Part shown: one piece after another, positions 34,170 to 43,285 of the stretch
How positions within the stretch are numbered: the first letter of the stretch is position 1
How the letters are laid out: the number at the start of each line of letters is the position of its first letter
Notes under the pieces: generated by a model
Seen by the model: the letters and a program-made list of their open reading frames with translations, nothing else
Databases searched by the model: none
Told to the model about the DNA's origin: nothing
Origin: CAVSRC01 sp963743015
Lineage (GTDB): Bacteria > Pseudomonadota > Alphaproteobacteria > Rhizobiales > Kaistiaceae
Length of the DNA stretch: 64,000 bases
Reading direction: 5' to 3'
NCBI GenBank assembly: GCA_963743015.1
Contig: CAVUOD010000004.1
Location: 1 to 64,000 of the forward strand
Position numbers and translations under genes: made by a program

Positions 34170-35178
34170 TGCACCCGAATTCGTGAGCGAAGCGAAGATC
34201 GCCGACGGCGCCCCGGAGGCCTGCCGCTTCCTGCTTGCCAGCGCCCACGAGTCGACCGACGCCGCCCCGTACCTGATCGTGATGCACGACTCGGCGGCCA
34301 ACCGCCTGGTAGAGGCGAGCTGGATCCCCGGTCGTGGCACGCTTGTCCGCGCTACCCCGCTTGCTGGCGATATCGGCAAGGATATTACCTCGGCCTGCAT
34401 CGCCGGCGATCGCCTGGTGGTCTCGGATTCGGGCGACACCGTCCACGCCATCGACCGCTATGCCGGCACCGTCTCACCCCTCACCAACATCGCCGGGCCG
34501 GCCGTCATGACGCCCGACGGACGGACCCTGATCGCCGCCGCCGATCGCGGGCTGCTGACCGTGGGCTTGTGGGCCGGCGCCAAGGGCAGGCCGCCCTTTG
34601 CCGCCGGCATCGAGCCCTTCGCCCTGCGCGCGCTCGATCACCCGGGCAGCATGCTCCTGCTCCCCGACGACGACACCAATGCCCTCACGCTCGTCATCGG
34701 CTGCTACGGTTCGCTCGAAATCGCCAGTTTCGCTGCCGGTGCGCCCCGCCACCGCGAGCCGTCGCCCGTCGATTGGCGCACGCTGCCGGCAACCGGCCTC
34801 ACCCACGATTCGATCCTGCTCGCCTGTCCGCCCGCGATCGTGCCGGCACCAGGTGGCCCGCTGGTCTATGCCACCGACGACGGCGCCACCGGACTGATCG
34901 CCGTCGATGTCCGCATCGGCACCCTCACCCCCTATCCACGCAACGGCGGACGATACGCTTCGCTGCGTTCCGCCCTCGCCTGCCTCGATTCGAGCGCCTG
35001 CCTGGTCACCGAAGGCGACGCGGCGACCTTCCTGTGGTTGCCGGGCTCCGATCCGGTCCCCATCGCCCTGCCCGCCGGCAGGCCGGTTGCCTGGACACGC
35101 GAGCGGATGCTGGTGATGGATCACGACCGTGCGCTCCTCAGCGATGTCGCCATGCCGCCCGCCCTGCCGCGCGCTTGA
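34162..35178 (+). CDS. hypothetical protein, beta-propeller-like
   Basis: 338 aa from GTG 34162, preceded by GAGAGG. The sequence has repeated short strand patterns (DRLVVSDSGDTVHAIDRYAG, GPAVMTPDGRTLIAAADRGL, GGPLVYATDDGATGLIAVDV, SSACLVTEGDAATFLWLPGS), suggestive of a beta-propeller related in style to SMP-30 or DUF1513 proteins. No catalytic signature can be named. It lies 62 bases before the hydroxypyruvate isomerase gene on the same strand, so a sugar-acid or lactone role is possible. Confidence 0.65.
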   Translation: MASAPEFVSEAKIADGAPEACRFLLASAHESTDAAPYLIVMHDSAANRLVEASWIPGRGTLVRATPLAGDIGKDITSACIAGDRLVVSDSGDTVHAIDRYAGTVSPLTNIAGPAVMTPDGRTLIAAADRGLLTVGLWAGAKGRPPFAAGIEPFALRALDHPGSMLLLPDDDTNALTLVIGCYGSLEIASFAAGAPRHREPSPVDWRTLPATGLTHDSILLACPPAIVPAPGGPLVYATDDGATGLIAVDVRIGTLTPYPRNGGRYASLRSALACLDSSACLVTEGDAATFLWLPGSDPVPIALPAGRPVAWTRERMLVMDHDRALLSDVAMPPALPRA

Positions 35179-35240
35179 CAGGACTCACCGGCGCCGACTA
35201 AGGCCCCACGTCGCCATTCTTTTCGTGTCCGGGGGGACCC

Positions 35241-36023
35241 ATGATCCGTTTTTCCGCCAATCTCGGCTTTCTGTGGCCGGACCGCCCCCTGCTCGAACGC
35301 ATCGCCGCCGCCGGCCGCGCCGGCTTCAAGGCGGTCGAACTGCACTTCCCCTATGACACGCCCGCAGCCGCAACCAAGGCCGCCTGCGCCGAAGCCGAGG
35401 TCAAGCTGCTCGGCATCAACACCAATATCGACACGCGCCCCGACGGCCATCTCGGCCTTGCCGCCGTGCCCGGCCGCGAGGCGGACTTCGCCGCGCTCAT
35501 CGACCAGTCGATCGCCTATGCCGTGGAAGCCGAGGGCACGGCGGTCCACGTCATGGCCGGTCGCGTTGCCGAGGCCGACCGCGCCGCCGGCACCGAGACG
35601 CTGGTGAACAACCTGCGGCTTGCCGCCGAAAAGGCCGCGCCGCACGGCCTCACCATCCTCATCGAACCGCTCAACCCGTACGACAATCCCGGCTACTTCT
35701 ATTCGACGATCGAGCCGGCGGTCGCGGTGATCGAGGCCGTCGGCGCCTCCAACCTCAAACTGATGTTCGACGCCTATCACGTCGGCCGCGCCCAGGGCGA
35801 CGTCATCGCCCGCCTCCGGCGGGTCTGGGATCACGTCGGCCATGTGCAGATTGCCGCAGTGCCGAGCCGCGCCGAGCCCGACGAAGGCGAACTGAACTTC
35901 CCGGCGATTTTCGCGGTGCTCGAAGAGCTTGGCTATAACGGCTGGATCGGCGTCGAATACAAGCCCCGCGACGACACCGGCGCGGGTCTCGCCTGGGTCC
36001 AGAAGCTCGGCGTCGCGCTGTAA
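35241..36023 (+). CDS. hyi: hydroxypyruvate isomerase
   Basis: 260 aa TIM-barrel enzyme interconverting hydroxypyruvate and tartronate semialdehyde. Typical family sequence: RFSANLGFLWPDRPLLERIA at the start, KAVELHFPYDTP, LLGINTN, HVMAGR, and metal ligands in ILIEPLNPYDNPGYF, LKLMFDAYHVGRAQGD, HVQIAAVPSRAEPDEGELNF and WIGVEYKPR. A GGGGGACCC lies upstream of ATG 35241. Divergent lactonase and an adjacent propeller-like gene suggest a carbohydrate-acid pathway. Confidence 0.9.
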   Translation: MIRFSANLGFLWPDRPLLERIAAAGRAGFKAVELHFPYDTPAAATKAACAEAEVKLLGINTNIDTRPDGHLGLAAVPGREADFAALIDQSIAYAVEAEGTAVHVMAGRVAEADRAAGTETLVNNLRLAAEKAAPHGLTILIEPLNPYDNPGYFYSTIEPAVAVIEAVGASNLKLMFDAYHVGRAQGDVIARLRRVWDHVGHVQIAAVPSRAEPDEGELNFPAIFAVLEELGYNGWIGVEYKPRDDTGAGLAWVQKLGVAL

Positions 36024-36065
36024 GCGGGACCACCACCCAGCGGCGTTCTCGCCGCATTGCCAGGC

Positions 36066-36995
36066 TCAGGCGCCACCCCGCGCGCCTGTTGGCAGGACGC
36101 GCGCGCGAAGGAAGTCGATCATCACCCGCACCTTCCGCGGCAGGAATGAGCGGCTCGGATAGAGCAGCCACGCGCCAGTATCGAACTCAGTCGCGGCGCA
36201 GTCGTAGTCCGGGAACAGATCCACGAGCGTGCCGCAGGCAAGGTCCTCTGCAACAAGCCAGTCGGGCAGCAGCGCAGGACCGAGCCCGTCGCGCGCCGCA
36301 TCGCGCAACAGCAGGGCACCGGAGATCAGCATCCGGCCCGACACCGGAACCGCGAAGGTCTCTACCGACCGCTTCCCGCCTCGCTTTCTGAACAGCCATC
36401 GCGTGCGGAAATCAGGCAGCGCGAAACGCAGGCAATTGCAGCGCTCCAGGTCGGCGGGAGAGCTGATGGGGCCGTGTCGCTCAAGATACCGCGGCGCGGC
36501 ACAGACGTGGTAGTGCGTGCTGATGAGCCGGGTGCTGATCAGCTCGCCCTCGGGCGCGGCTGCCAGACGAACCGCAAGATCGATCCCGTTGGCAAGGAGA
36601 TCAAGGTTGCTGTCGGTCGGCAGCAGTTCGATCGTGACGTCCGGATAGAGCTCATGGAACGCGCCAAGATGGGGAAGGATGCACACCTGGGCGAAGGCAA
36701 CCGACGCGGTGAGCCTCAGCGTGCCCGACGGCGAGGTGCTCCCGTGCCCGGCTTCGTCGCGCGCCCGGTCGAATTCTTCGAGCAACGGAGCGATCCGATG
36801 CAGGTAGCGCTCGCCTTCTTCGGTCGTGCTGAGCGCGCGCGTGGTGCGCTGAAAGATCCGTAGGCCGAGCTGATCCTCAACCCCTGCTACCGTCCTCGAC
36901 ACCGAGGATGGGTCGACCTCCAGCACGCGCGCTGCGGCAGCGAGGCTGCCGAGCTGCGAGACGAGAACGACTGTCTTGAGTGCTTCGATATCCAT
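36066..36995 (-). CDS. LysR-family transcriptional regulator
   Basis: 309 aa from ATG 36995 (MDIEALKTVVLVSQLGSLAA). N-terminal winged helix with ARVLEVDPSSVSRTVAGVED and LGLRIFQRTTRALSTTEEGE, then the effector domain. The CrgA-like subgroup is suggested by GTLRLTASVAFAQ and NGIDLAVRLAAAPEGELIST. It lies downstream of an SDR gene on the same strand (127 bases) and probably controls it. The in-frame upstream extension to 37109 is not supported by family starts. Confidence 0.9.
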   Translation of the reverse strand: MDIEALKTVVLVSQLGSLAAAARVLEVDPSSVSRTVAGVEDQLGLRIFQRTTRALSTTEEGERYLHRIAPLLEEFDRARDEAGHGSTSPSGTLRLTASVAFAQVCILPHLGAFHELYPDVTIELLPTDSNLDLLANGIDLAVRLAAAPEGELISTRLISTHYHVCAAPRYLERHGPISSPADLERCNCLRFALPDFRTRWLFRKRGGKRSVETFAVPVSGRMLISGALLLRDAARDGLGPALLPDWLVAEDLACGTLVDLFPDYDCAATEFDTGAWLLYPSRSFLPRKVRVMIDFLRARVLPTGARGGA

Positions 36996-37122
36996 TCCTG
37001 CGAAATTCGCATGAAAAACGCGCCGATGCCAGTTTTCCTGCAATATTTTCATTCTGGCACGATCGGGATGGTCGGGCGCCGCACGCGGCCCGAACCACCC
37101 CGATGGCACTCAGCGAACGCGG

Positions 37123-37848
37123 TTACATCATCGCCGCGAAGGACCGTTCAACCGCCTTCTGGTCGTCGCGCCAGGCGGCGTGTACCTGCGCCGCGGAAGC
37201 CGGATAGACGTCCTCGCGACCGTTCTCGATTGCGTCAAGTACGTCGGACACAACCGCTTCGGGGCTGTCCTTGGGCGCTTCGACGCCGGCCAGCATGTCG
37301 GTATCGATCCCGGCGGGGAAAGCGTTGACGACCGCCACGCCCTTCGGCGCCAGATAGGCCCGCAGCGACATCGCCACCGACCAGGCTGCCGCCTTGGACG
37401 CATTGTAGGCCGAGAAGCCGGGAGCGCTGACGAAAGACAGCAGCGTCAACATGTTGGCGACGGTACCCCCGCCATTCGCCTCAATGACCGGAGCGAAAGC
37501 GCGAGTGGTGTCGAGCAGGCCGGAGAAATTGACGGCCATGTCGCGGATGATCGCCTCGCGGGTCACCTCGAGCGCGCCGCCGAAGCTGAGCGCGCCGGCA
37601 TTGTTGATGAGCAGCGTGACGTCGCTGGCCGTACGCGCGGCTCTGGCGATGTCGTCGGGCTGGGTGACATCAAGCTGCAGAGCGGCCACGCGCTCCTTGT
37701 CGAACGCGAGCGTCTTGGTCAGCGTGCCAACGTCACGCGCGGCCGCGTAGACCTTCTTTGCGCCGCGGTCGAGCAGTTGGCGGACATAGACCTGACCAGC
37801 GCCGCAATTCGCTCCGGTGACAAGAGCAATACTTCCTTTGATGTGCAT
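37123..37848 (-). CDS. SDR-family oxidoreductase
   Basis: 241 aa. Starts MHIKGSIALVTGANCGAGQV, with TGANCGAG as the Rossmann motif, INNAGALSFGG, and the catalytic AYNASKAAAWS. Ser is in TLLSFVSAPGF. It resembles the short-chain reductases commonly placed beside LysR regulators. Substrate unknown. Transcribed toward the LysR gene. Confidence 0.9.
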   Translation of the reverse strand: MHIKGSIALVTGANCGAGQVYVRQLLDRGAKKVYAAARDVGTLTKTLAFDKERVAALQLDVTQPDDIARAARTASDVTLLINNAGALSFGGALEVTREAIIRDMAVNFSGLLDTTRAFAPVIEANGGGTVANMLTLLSFVSAPGFSAYNASKAAAWSVAMSLRAYLAPKGVAVVNAFPAGIDTDMLAGVEAPKDSPEAVVSDVLDAIENGREDVYPASAAQVHAAWRDDQKAVERSFAAMM

Positions 37849-37990
37849 GGGGTTCGGCTCCCGTGTTGCATTGAGGAGCCGTAGGTATTTCGACGGTGCC
37901 GGCTTTTAAACACGCGCTTTTTCATCAGGCTCGTGCCTAATGCGCACGAATGGGCCGCCTGCCCAACCCGCGCCGTCGACTGACACGCAA

Positions 37991-38008
37991 CCGTCATCCG
38001 CCCGTCAA
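37991..38008 (+). promoter_or_regulatory. candidate Pho box upstream of phoX-like gene
   Basis: CCGTCAT (37991-37997), a 4-base spacer CCGC, then CCGTCAA (38002-38008), against the PhoB consensus CTGTCAT-N4-CTGTCAT: 6 of 7 and 5 of 7 matches in the right 11-base register, about 120 bases before the phosphatase start. Confidence 0.45.
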
Positions 38009-38128
38009 CAGGCCTTCAAGCGCGCTTGAAAGACTGCGCGCCTGAGGGGAGCGAGTGCCCCTCCCTTTCCCTTTTACCCACACGCCAATCGTCCACTCGC
38101 GGGGCGACGAAAGATTGACGGAGGTTAC

Positions 38129-39919
38129 ATGTTCTCCAACTGGAAGCGATCGCTTCTGGCGACGACGGCCCTTGTCCTGGCCGGCTCGGCTGCCGCAGCG
38201 GCAGATATCGAATTCACCCCGGTGCCGTTCGCGGCGACCGACGCCGACAAGCGCGCGGTCTTTGCGTCCGAGAGCGTCACCATCGGCGGCCAGAAATACC
38301 CGATCGGCTATCACGTTCTCGCCCGCAGCGGCGACAAGATCGGCGACACCGTCTACGCCACGCTGATCGACAAGGACGGCAATCCGGTGAAGAGCCCGGA
38401 CGGCTCCGTGCATATCTCGGTCGACGCGGACTTCTCCTCGCTGCTGCCGGTCGGCAACAAGCTGTTCAACGTCACCCACTTCGAATCGCGTCCCGGCGCC
38501 ATGTATCTCTCCGAGATGGAGCAGGCCGACGACGGCACGCTGACGATCAAATCGACCAAGCCGATCGACTTCTCTTCCGTCGGCGGCCTGTGGGTGCCGT
38601 GCGCCGGTTCGGTCACCCCGTGGGGCACGCATCTCGGCTCCGAGGAGTATCCGCCGGACGCCCGCGCGGTCGAAGAGGCCAAGTCGATGGACGACATCGA
38701 CAGCTACTACAAGCCGATGATCCGCTATGTCGGTCTCGACCCGGAAAAGGCGACGGTCGAGGAGTTCAAGGCCGGCTTCAAGCCCTATGACTTCGGCTAT
38801 CCGACCGAGATCACGGTGAAGGAAGACGGCTCCTACACGGTCGCCAAGCACTACGCCATGGGCCGCGTCGCGGTGGAACTGGCCAAGGTGATGCCCGACC
38901 AGAAGACCGCCTACATCTCCGATGACGGCACCAATGTCGGCCTCTACATGTTCGTCGCCGACGAGGCGGGCAAGCTCGACGCCGGCACGCTCTACGCCCT
39001 CAAATGGCACCAGACCTCCGGCGAAGGCGCCGGCGCCGCCGACGTCTCGTGGATCGACCTCGGCCACGGCAACAGCGCCGACGTCGCCAAGGCGCTTGCC
39101 GACGGCGTCAACTTCTCCGACCTGTTCGAGGCCGCCAAGATTGCCGACGACGGCTCCTGCCCGGCCGGCTTCTCGCCCTCGAACGCCGAGGAGCGTTCGG
39201 AGTGCCTGAAGGTGAAGCCGGGCATGGAAATGCTTGCCTCGCGCCTCGAGACCCGCCGCTATGCCGCGATGCTGGGCGCCAGCATCGAGTTCCGCAAGGA
39301 AGAGGGCATCACCTTCGACCCGGCCACCAAGACCCTCTTCGTCGCCATGTCGGAAGTCGAGCGCGGCATGGAAGACAATGCCAAGGGCGGCAAGCCGACC
39401 ACCAAGTACGACAAGGGCGGCAGCAACGACATCCGCGTTGAGGCCAATGCCTGCGGCGCGGTCTATGCCATGCCGGTCGGCACCGATGCCACCATCGGCT
39501 CCGACTACGTCGTCAAGTCGACCAAGGCGCTGGTTGCCGGCAAGCCGACCAAATATGCCGACGACAGCCCCTATGCCGGCAACACCTGCGATGTCGACGG
39601 CATTGCCAACCCGGACAACATCTCGTTCATGGAAGGCTACGACACGCTGATCATCGGCGAAGACACCGGCTCGGGCCACCAGAACGACGCCATCTGGGCC
39701 TACAACATGACCTCGGGCAAGCTGACCCGCATCTTCTCCACGCCCTACGGCTCGGAGACGACCTCGGCCTACACCTACAACAATGTCGGTGGCCACGGTT
39801 ACATCATGGCGGTGGTTCAGCACCCCTATGGCGAGTCCGATGAGGACAAGCTGGCCGATCCGGCCGACGCCCGCGCCTATGTGGGCTATGTCGGTCCGCT
39901 GCCGGCTCTGACCAACTAG
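38129..39919 (+). CDS. PhoX-family alkaline phosphatase (DUF839)
   Basis: 596 aa exported protein. The N-terminus (NWKRSLLATTALVLAGSAAA) is a signal peptide with KR rather than the twin Arg usual in Tat-exported PhoX. Family features: WVPCAGSVTPWGTHLGSEEY, AYISDDGTNVGLYMFVAD, RRYAAMLGASIEFRKEEG, DNISFMEGYDTLIIGEDTGS and HQNDAIWAY. PhoX enzymes are Ca/Fe-dependent phosphomonoesterases induced by phosphate starvation; a candidate Pho box is upstream. The diheme cytochrome-like gene follows. Confidence 0.85.
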   Translation: MFSNWKRSLLATTALVLAGSAAAAADIEFTPVPFAATDADKRAVFASESVTIGGQKYPIGYHVLARSGDKIGDTVYATLIDKDGNPVKSPDGSVHISVDADFSSLLPVGNKLFNVTHFESRPGAMYLSEMEQADDGTLTIKSTKPIDFSSVGGLWVPCAGSVTPWGTHLGSEEYPPDARAVEEAKSMDDIDSYYKPMIRYVGLDPEKATVEEFKAGFKPYDFGYPTEITVKEDGSYTVAKHYAMGRVAVELAKVMPDQKTAYISDDGTNVGLYMFVADEAGKLDAGTLYALKWHQTSGEGAGAADVSWIDLGHGNSADVAKALADGVNFSDLFEAAKIADDGSCPAGFSPSNAEERSECLKVKPGMEMLASRLETRRYAAMLGASIEFRKEEGITFDPATKTLFVAMSEVERGMEDNAKGGKPTTKYDKGGSNDIRVEANACGAVYAMPVGTDATIGSDYVVKSTKALVAGKPTKYADDSPYAGNTCDVDGIANPDNISFMEGYDTLIIGEDTGSGHQNDAIWAYNMTSGKLTRIFSTPYGSETTSAYTYNNVGGHGYIMAVVQHPYGESDEDKLADPADARAYVGYVGPLPALTN

Positions 39920-39937
39920 GCGGTCAAGACCGCATGT

Positions 39938-39963
39938 GCCGGCGGGCCATCCGGTCCGCCGGC
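39938..39963 (+). terminator. terminator-like hairpin after the phosphatase gene
   Basis: GCCGGCGG (39938-39945) pairs perfectly with CCGCCGGC (39956-39963) across a 10-base loop. Only CTTCTCC follows, so termination would be weak. It falls between the phosphatase stop and the cytochrome start. Confidence 0.35.
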
Positions 39964-40013
39964 CTTCTCCATTTCGCTGCCTTCACGCCGACTTCGAGCG
40001 CCGGGAGAAACCG

Positions 40014-41650
40014 ATGCCGCGCCGGACCGTCCTTTTCCTCCTCGCCATGCTCGCACCGGCGGCCGGCCTTGCCGATGACCGGCTCGGCGCCCCGCTCGAC
40101 AACGACACCGCCTTCATCCCGCCGCAGTGCTACACCGATACGCTCGACGCCGACGGCATCGCCCACAATCCCTGCTTCACCTGCCATGTGAAGAGCCGCG
40201 CGCCGAACTACATCAACGATTCCGACCTGCAGCTCTCCTATGCCTTTCCCGCCCCGGCGCTGGCCAATCCCTGGACCAACCTGTTCGAGGACCGTCGCCG
40301 GCGCATCGCCGCGATCAGCGACGACGACATCCTGAAATACATCCGCACCGACAATTATCTGACGCTGGAGGGCACCATTCGCCTCGCCAGTATCCTTGCC
40401 GCCCCACCCAAGAACTGGGACGCCGATGGCGACGGCAGGTGGAGCGGCTACGTTCCCGACGTCTATTTCCGCTTCGATTCTGACGGCTACGACCTGGCGC
40501 CCGACGGCGGCCGCACCGGCTGGCGCGCCTTCGCCTATACGCCGCTGCCGGGCAGCTTCTCGCCGGCTTCGCGGCTCGACCGACGACGTGCTCATCCGCC
40601 TGCCCGCCGCCTATCGCGAGGACGCCGGGGGCAGGCCCGACTGGACCGCCTACGCGGTGAACCTCGCCATCGTCGAGGCGCTCATCCGCCGCGCCGATGT
40701 GACCATCGGGCCCGTCAATGAAGCCGCTTATGGCGTCGATCTCGACAAGGACGGCGTGCTCGCCACCGCCGACCATGTCGCCTTCGACTGGGCACCGCTG
40801 GAGGGCCGCACCATGTCCTGGGTCGGGCGCGCACGGACACTGCCTGCCGGCGAGGCGCCGCTTGCCGCCGGTCTCTATCCGCTCGGTGCCGAGTTCGTCC
40901 ACACGGTGCGCTATGTCGATATCGAGGATGCCACCGGCGCAGTGCGCATGTCGAAGCGCATCAAGGAACTGCGCTACATGAAGAAGACCGTCTGGCAGAC
41001 CTACGCCGATCTCGAGGAAGGCGCGCTCGCCGAGATGAAGGAGGATCACGACTTCCCCGACCGCCTGCCGAACTTCGACGGCAATGCCGAGACCGGCCTT
41101 GCCAACGGCACCGGCTGGCGTCTGCAGGCCTTCATCGAGGACCGCGACGGCGATTTGCGCCCGCAGAGCTTCAACGAGACGGTGTTCTGCGCCGGCTGTC
41201 ACGGCGGTCTTGGCGTCACCGACGATTCGACCTTCGCCTTCCCGCGCAAGCTCGCCGCCCCGATGGGTGGCTGGTTCCACTGGAGCCAGCACGGACTGGC
41301 CGGCATCCCCGACCCGGTCGGCGCCGACGGCATCGGCGAATACGCGCGCTACCTGAAGGAGAACGGCGCCGGCGACGAATTCCGCGCCAATCGCGAGGTC
41401 ATCGACGCCTTTTTCGATCCCGCCGGCAAGCCGAAGGAAGACATGCTCGCCAAGTTGCGCGCCGACGTCGCCGCCCTGCTCTATCCGTCGCGCCGCCGGG
41501 CCCTCGACCTCGACAAGGCCTATCGCGCCATCGTCGAGGATCAGGACTATGTCCGCGGGCGCGACGCCACTGATTGCACCGGCCGAGAACGTCCACCGCG
41601 AAGTGGAGCAGGACGAGCCGACCGGCATCGCCGAAGCCGTGGCCTACTAG
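40014..41650 (+). pseudogene. exported diheme cytochrome c-like protein, two frameshifts
   Basis: About 545 aa when the frames are joined. ATG 40014 gives a signal peptide (MPRRTVLFLLAMLAPAAGLA). Two heme c motifs are visible: NPCFTCHV near residue 60 and FCAGCHGG near residue 400. The first break (one extra base near 40568-40573) lies between PLPGSFSP and STDDVLIRLPAAY. The second (extra G near 41570) lies before IAPAENVHREVEQDEPTG, which then ends at TAG 41650. Sequence on both sides stays protein-like. It may accept electrons in the periplasm; the family is not one I can name. Confidence 0.65.
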
Positions 41651-41948
41651 CTCTGCGCGAGCTGGTTCCCGGTCGGCGTCGCCACATGGACGGTCATCCT
41701 CCGGCTCGCCCGGAGGGCAACCACCGCAAGCACGACGATTGTCATTGCGCGAGAGAGCGATCCTCCAACCTCGCTCCGCCCGTCGCGGGATGACGCTCAT
41801 TGTGCCGCAGGGAACCAGCCGGCCGCGTGCACCGGCTTGATTTTGCCCGATTTTTCCTGCTCTTGCCTGATCCTGCCAGGCCGGCGGCTATTGTCATTCG
41901 CCGGGAAGACTATCTATCCTGATCGCTGGCCAATTCGGGGAGGGAGCG
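41651..41948. other. 298-base gap holding a palindromic repeat copy
   Basis: GTCATTGCGCG (41741-41751) and CGCGGGATGAC (41784-41794) bound a palindromic copy that contains GAGAGCGATCCTCC at 41753-41766, the same core as at 2523-2536. No gene is visible; open frames here belong to the wrong frame of the cytochrome gene. Confidence 0.45.
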
Positions 41949-43277
41949 TTGAGCGTCGACGCACCGGCTGAGGTAATCGACGTTCGTCCGGTCCACCGCG
42001 TCTCGGACGACACGATCTGGGGCGAGGCCGCCCGGCAACGGAACATCTGCCATGACGCGATCCGCCGTGTTCTCGACGAACGCGGGATCGAGGCGCTGGT
42101 CACCCGCTCGGCCAACGGCATCTATCCGGCATGGGTCAAGGTCGAGGCCTGGCTGCCGCAGAAGGCCGGCGCGATGCCGTCCACCGCCGACCCGCGCCTC
42201 AGGACCACGCTCGAGCTGAGCTTCGCGGTCAGGCCCTATCGCGAACATGCGGTGACCACCTCGGCCGTCGCCCGCATCGGGCGGCGCTCGGTCGCCGTTG
42301 CCGAGCGCCCCGGCTTCACCGCCGACGACGCCGTTGCCTGGGTGCTGTTACCCTCGGCGCCGGGAGCAAGCCGCGGGCCGCGCGCATCTCCGATTTCATC
42401 GCCAACGTCTTTCTGGCGATCATCCCCTTCGCCCGGCCCCGCTATGCCAACCGCATCCTGCGTCCCTTCCGCAACGTCATGCCGGTCGCGCTCCCCTGGC
42501 TGACCGCCCTTGTCGGATTGGTGCTGATCGGCGGCGCTGCCTTTCAGATCGACTACGAATTCGGCCCATCGCCGCGAGAGACGACAGAGCTTGCGCTCGG
42601 CGCACTGATGCTGGTCGTCGCCCTGGTCATTGCCCGCCGGCGCCGGACGATCGTCTCGGTCATCGACCGCCCGACCATCCCGCCGCGCTATCTGCTGCGG
42701 CTGGACAGCTGGCACGCCGTCATCCCCGAACTCGGTCCGGTCGTCGAAGAGGTCAAGCAGCGCTTGACGCAGAAGCTCGCGGCCTTCGCCCCGAGCGGCT
42801 GTCACCACCGAGACCGAGCGCTACGGCTTCCGCTCGCCCAACGGCTATGACGAACGCGATCGTCTGGTCATCACCAAGGGCCAGGGCGTTGCCCATCTCC
42901 ACGTCTATCGCTTCGCCGGCGACGTCTTCGTCGGCTGGGATTCCTACATCAACTGGGCGCAATGGGCGGAGACCAGGCCGGTCTCGGCTCGCGTCGCGGC
43001 CGGCCGGAAGACCGAGTATCGCGGCCTCGAACCCGGCCTCTACGTGCCCAACGAATATGACCTGATCGATCTCAACAGCCTGATCGAAATCGTCCATCGC
43101 TGCGTCAGCGACGTGCTGAAGGCGATGATGGAGGAGCACAAGATCGACCAGGAAGTCGATTTCAACATCATCCGCGGCGATCGCGACAATGCGCTCGACC
43201 GCGACCGCTACGACCGCCGGCGCAAGCAGCGCGCAGATGGCGATGGCACCCCCCGCCGCCGCTGGCGCGTGAGCTGA
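41949..43277 (+). pseudogene. two-helix membrane protein, first gene of the TIR operon, two frameshifts
   Basis: About 442 aa when joined. TTG start at 41949 with GGGGAGGGAG just upstream. The N-terminal 135 residues are soluble (RQRNICHDAIRRVLDERGIE, TTLELSFAVRPYREHAVTTS). A missing base near 42345-42358 then shifts to a frame with two transmembrane helices (ALPWLTALVGLVLIGGAAF; LALGALMLVVALVIA), and an extra G near 42793-42798 returns to the first frame (TERYGFRSPNGYDERDRLVI, YINWAQWAETRPVSA). No known domain recognised. The next gene starts 8 bases later. Confidence 0.55.
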
Positions 43278-43285
43278 GGCCGGTC

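Noticed and set aside
37994..39823. 609-aa minus-strand open frame
   Set aside because: Antisense to the PhoX-like gene; Asp/Arg/Gly-rich shadow composition.
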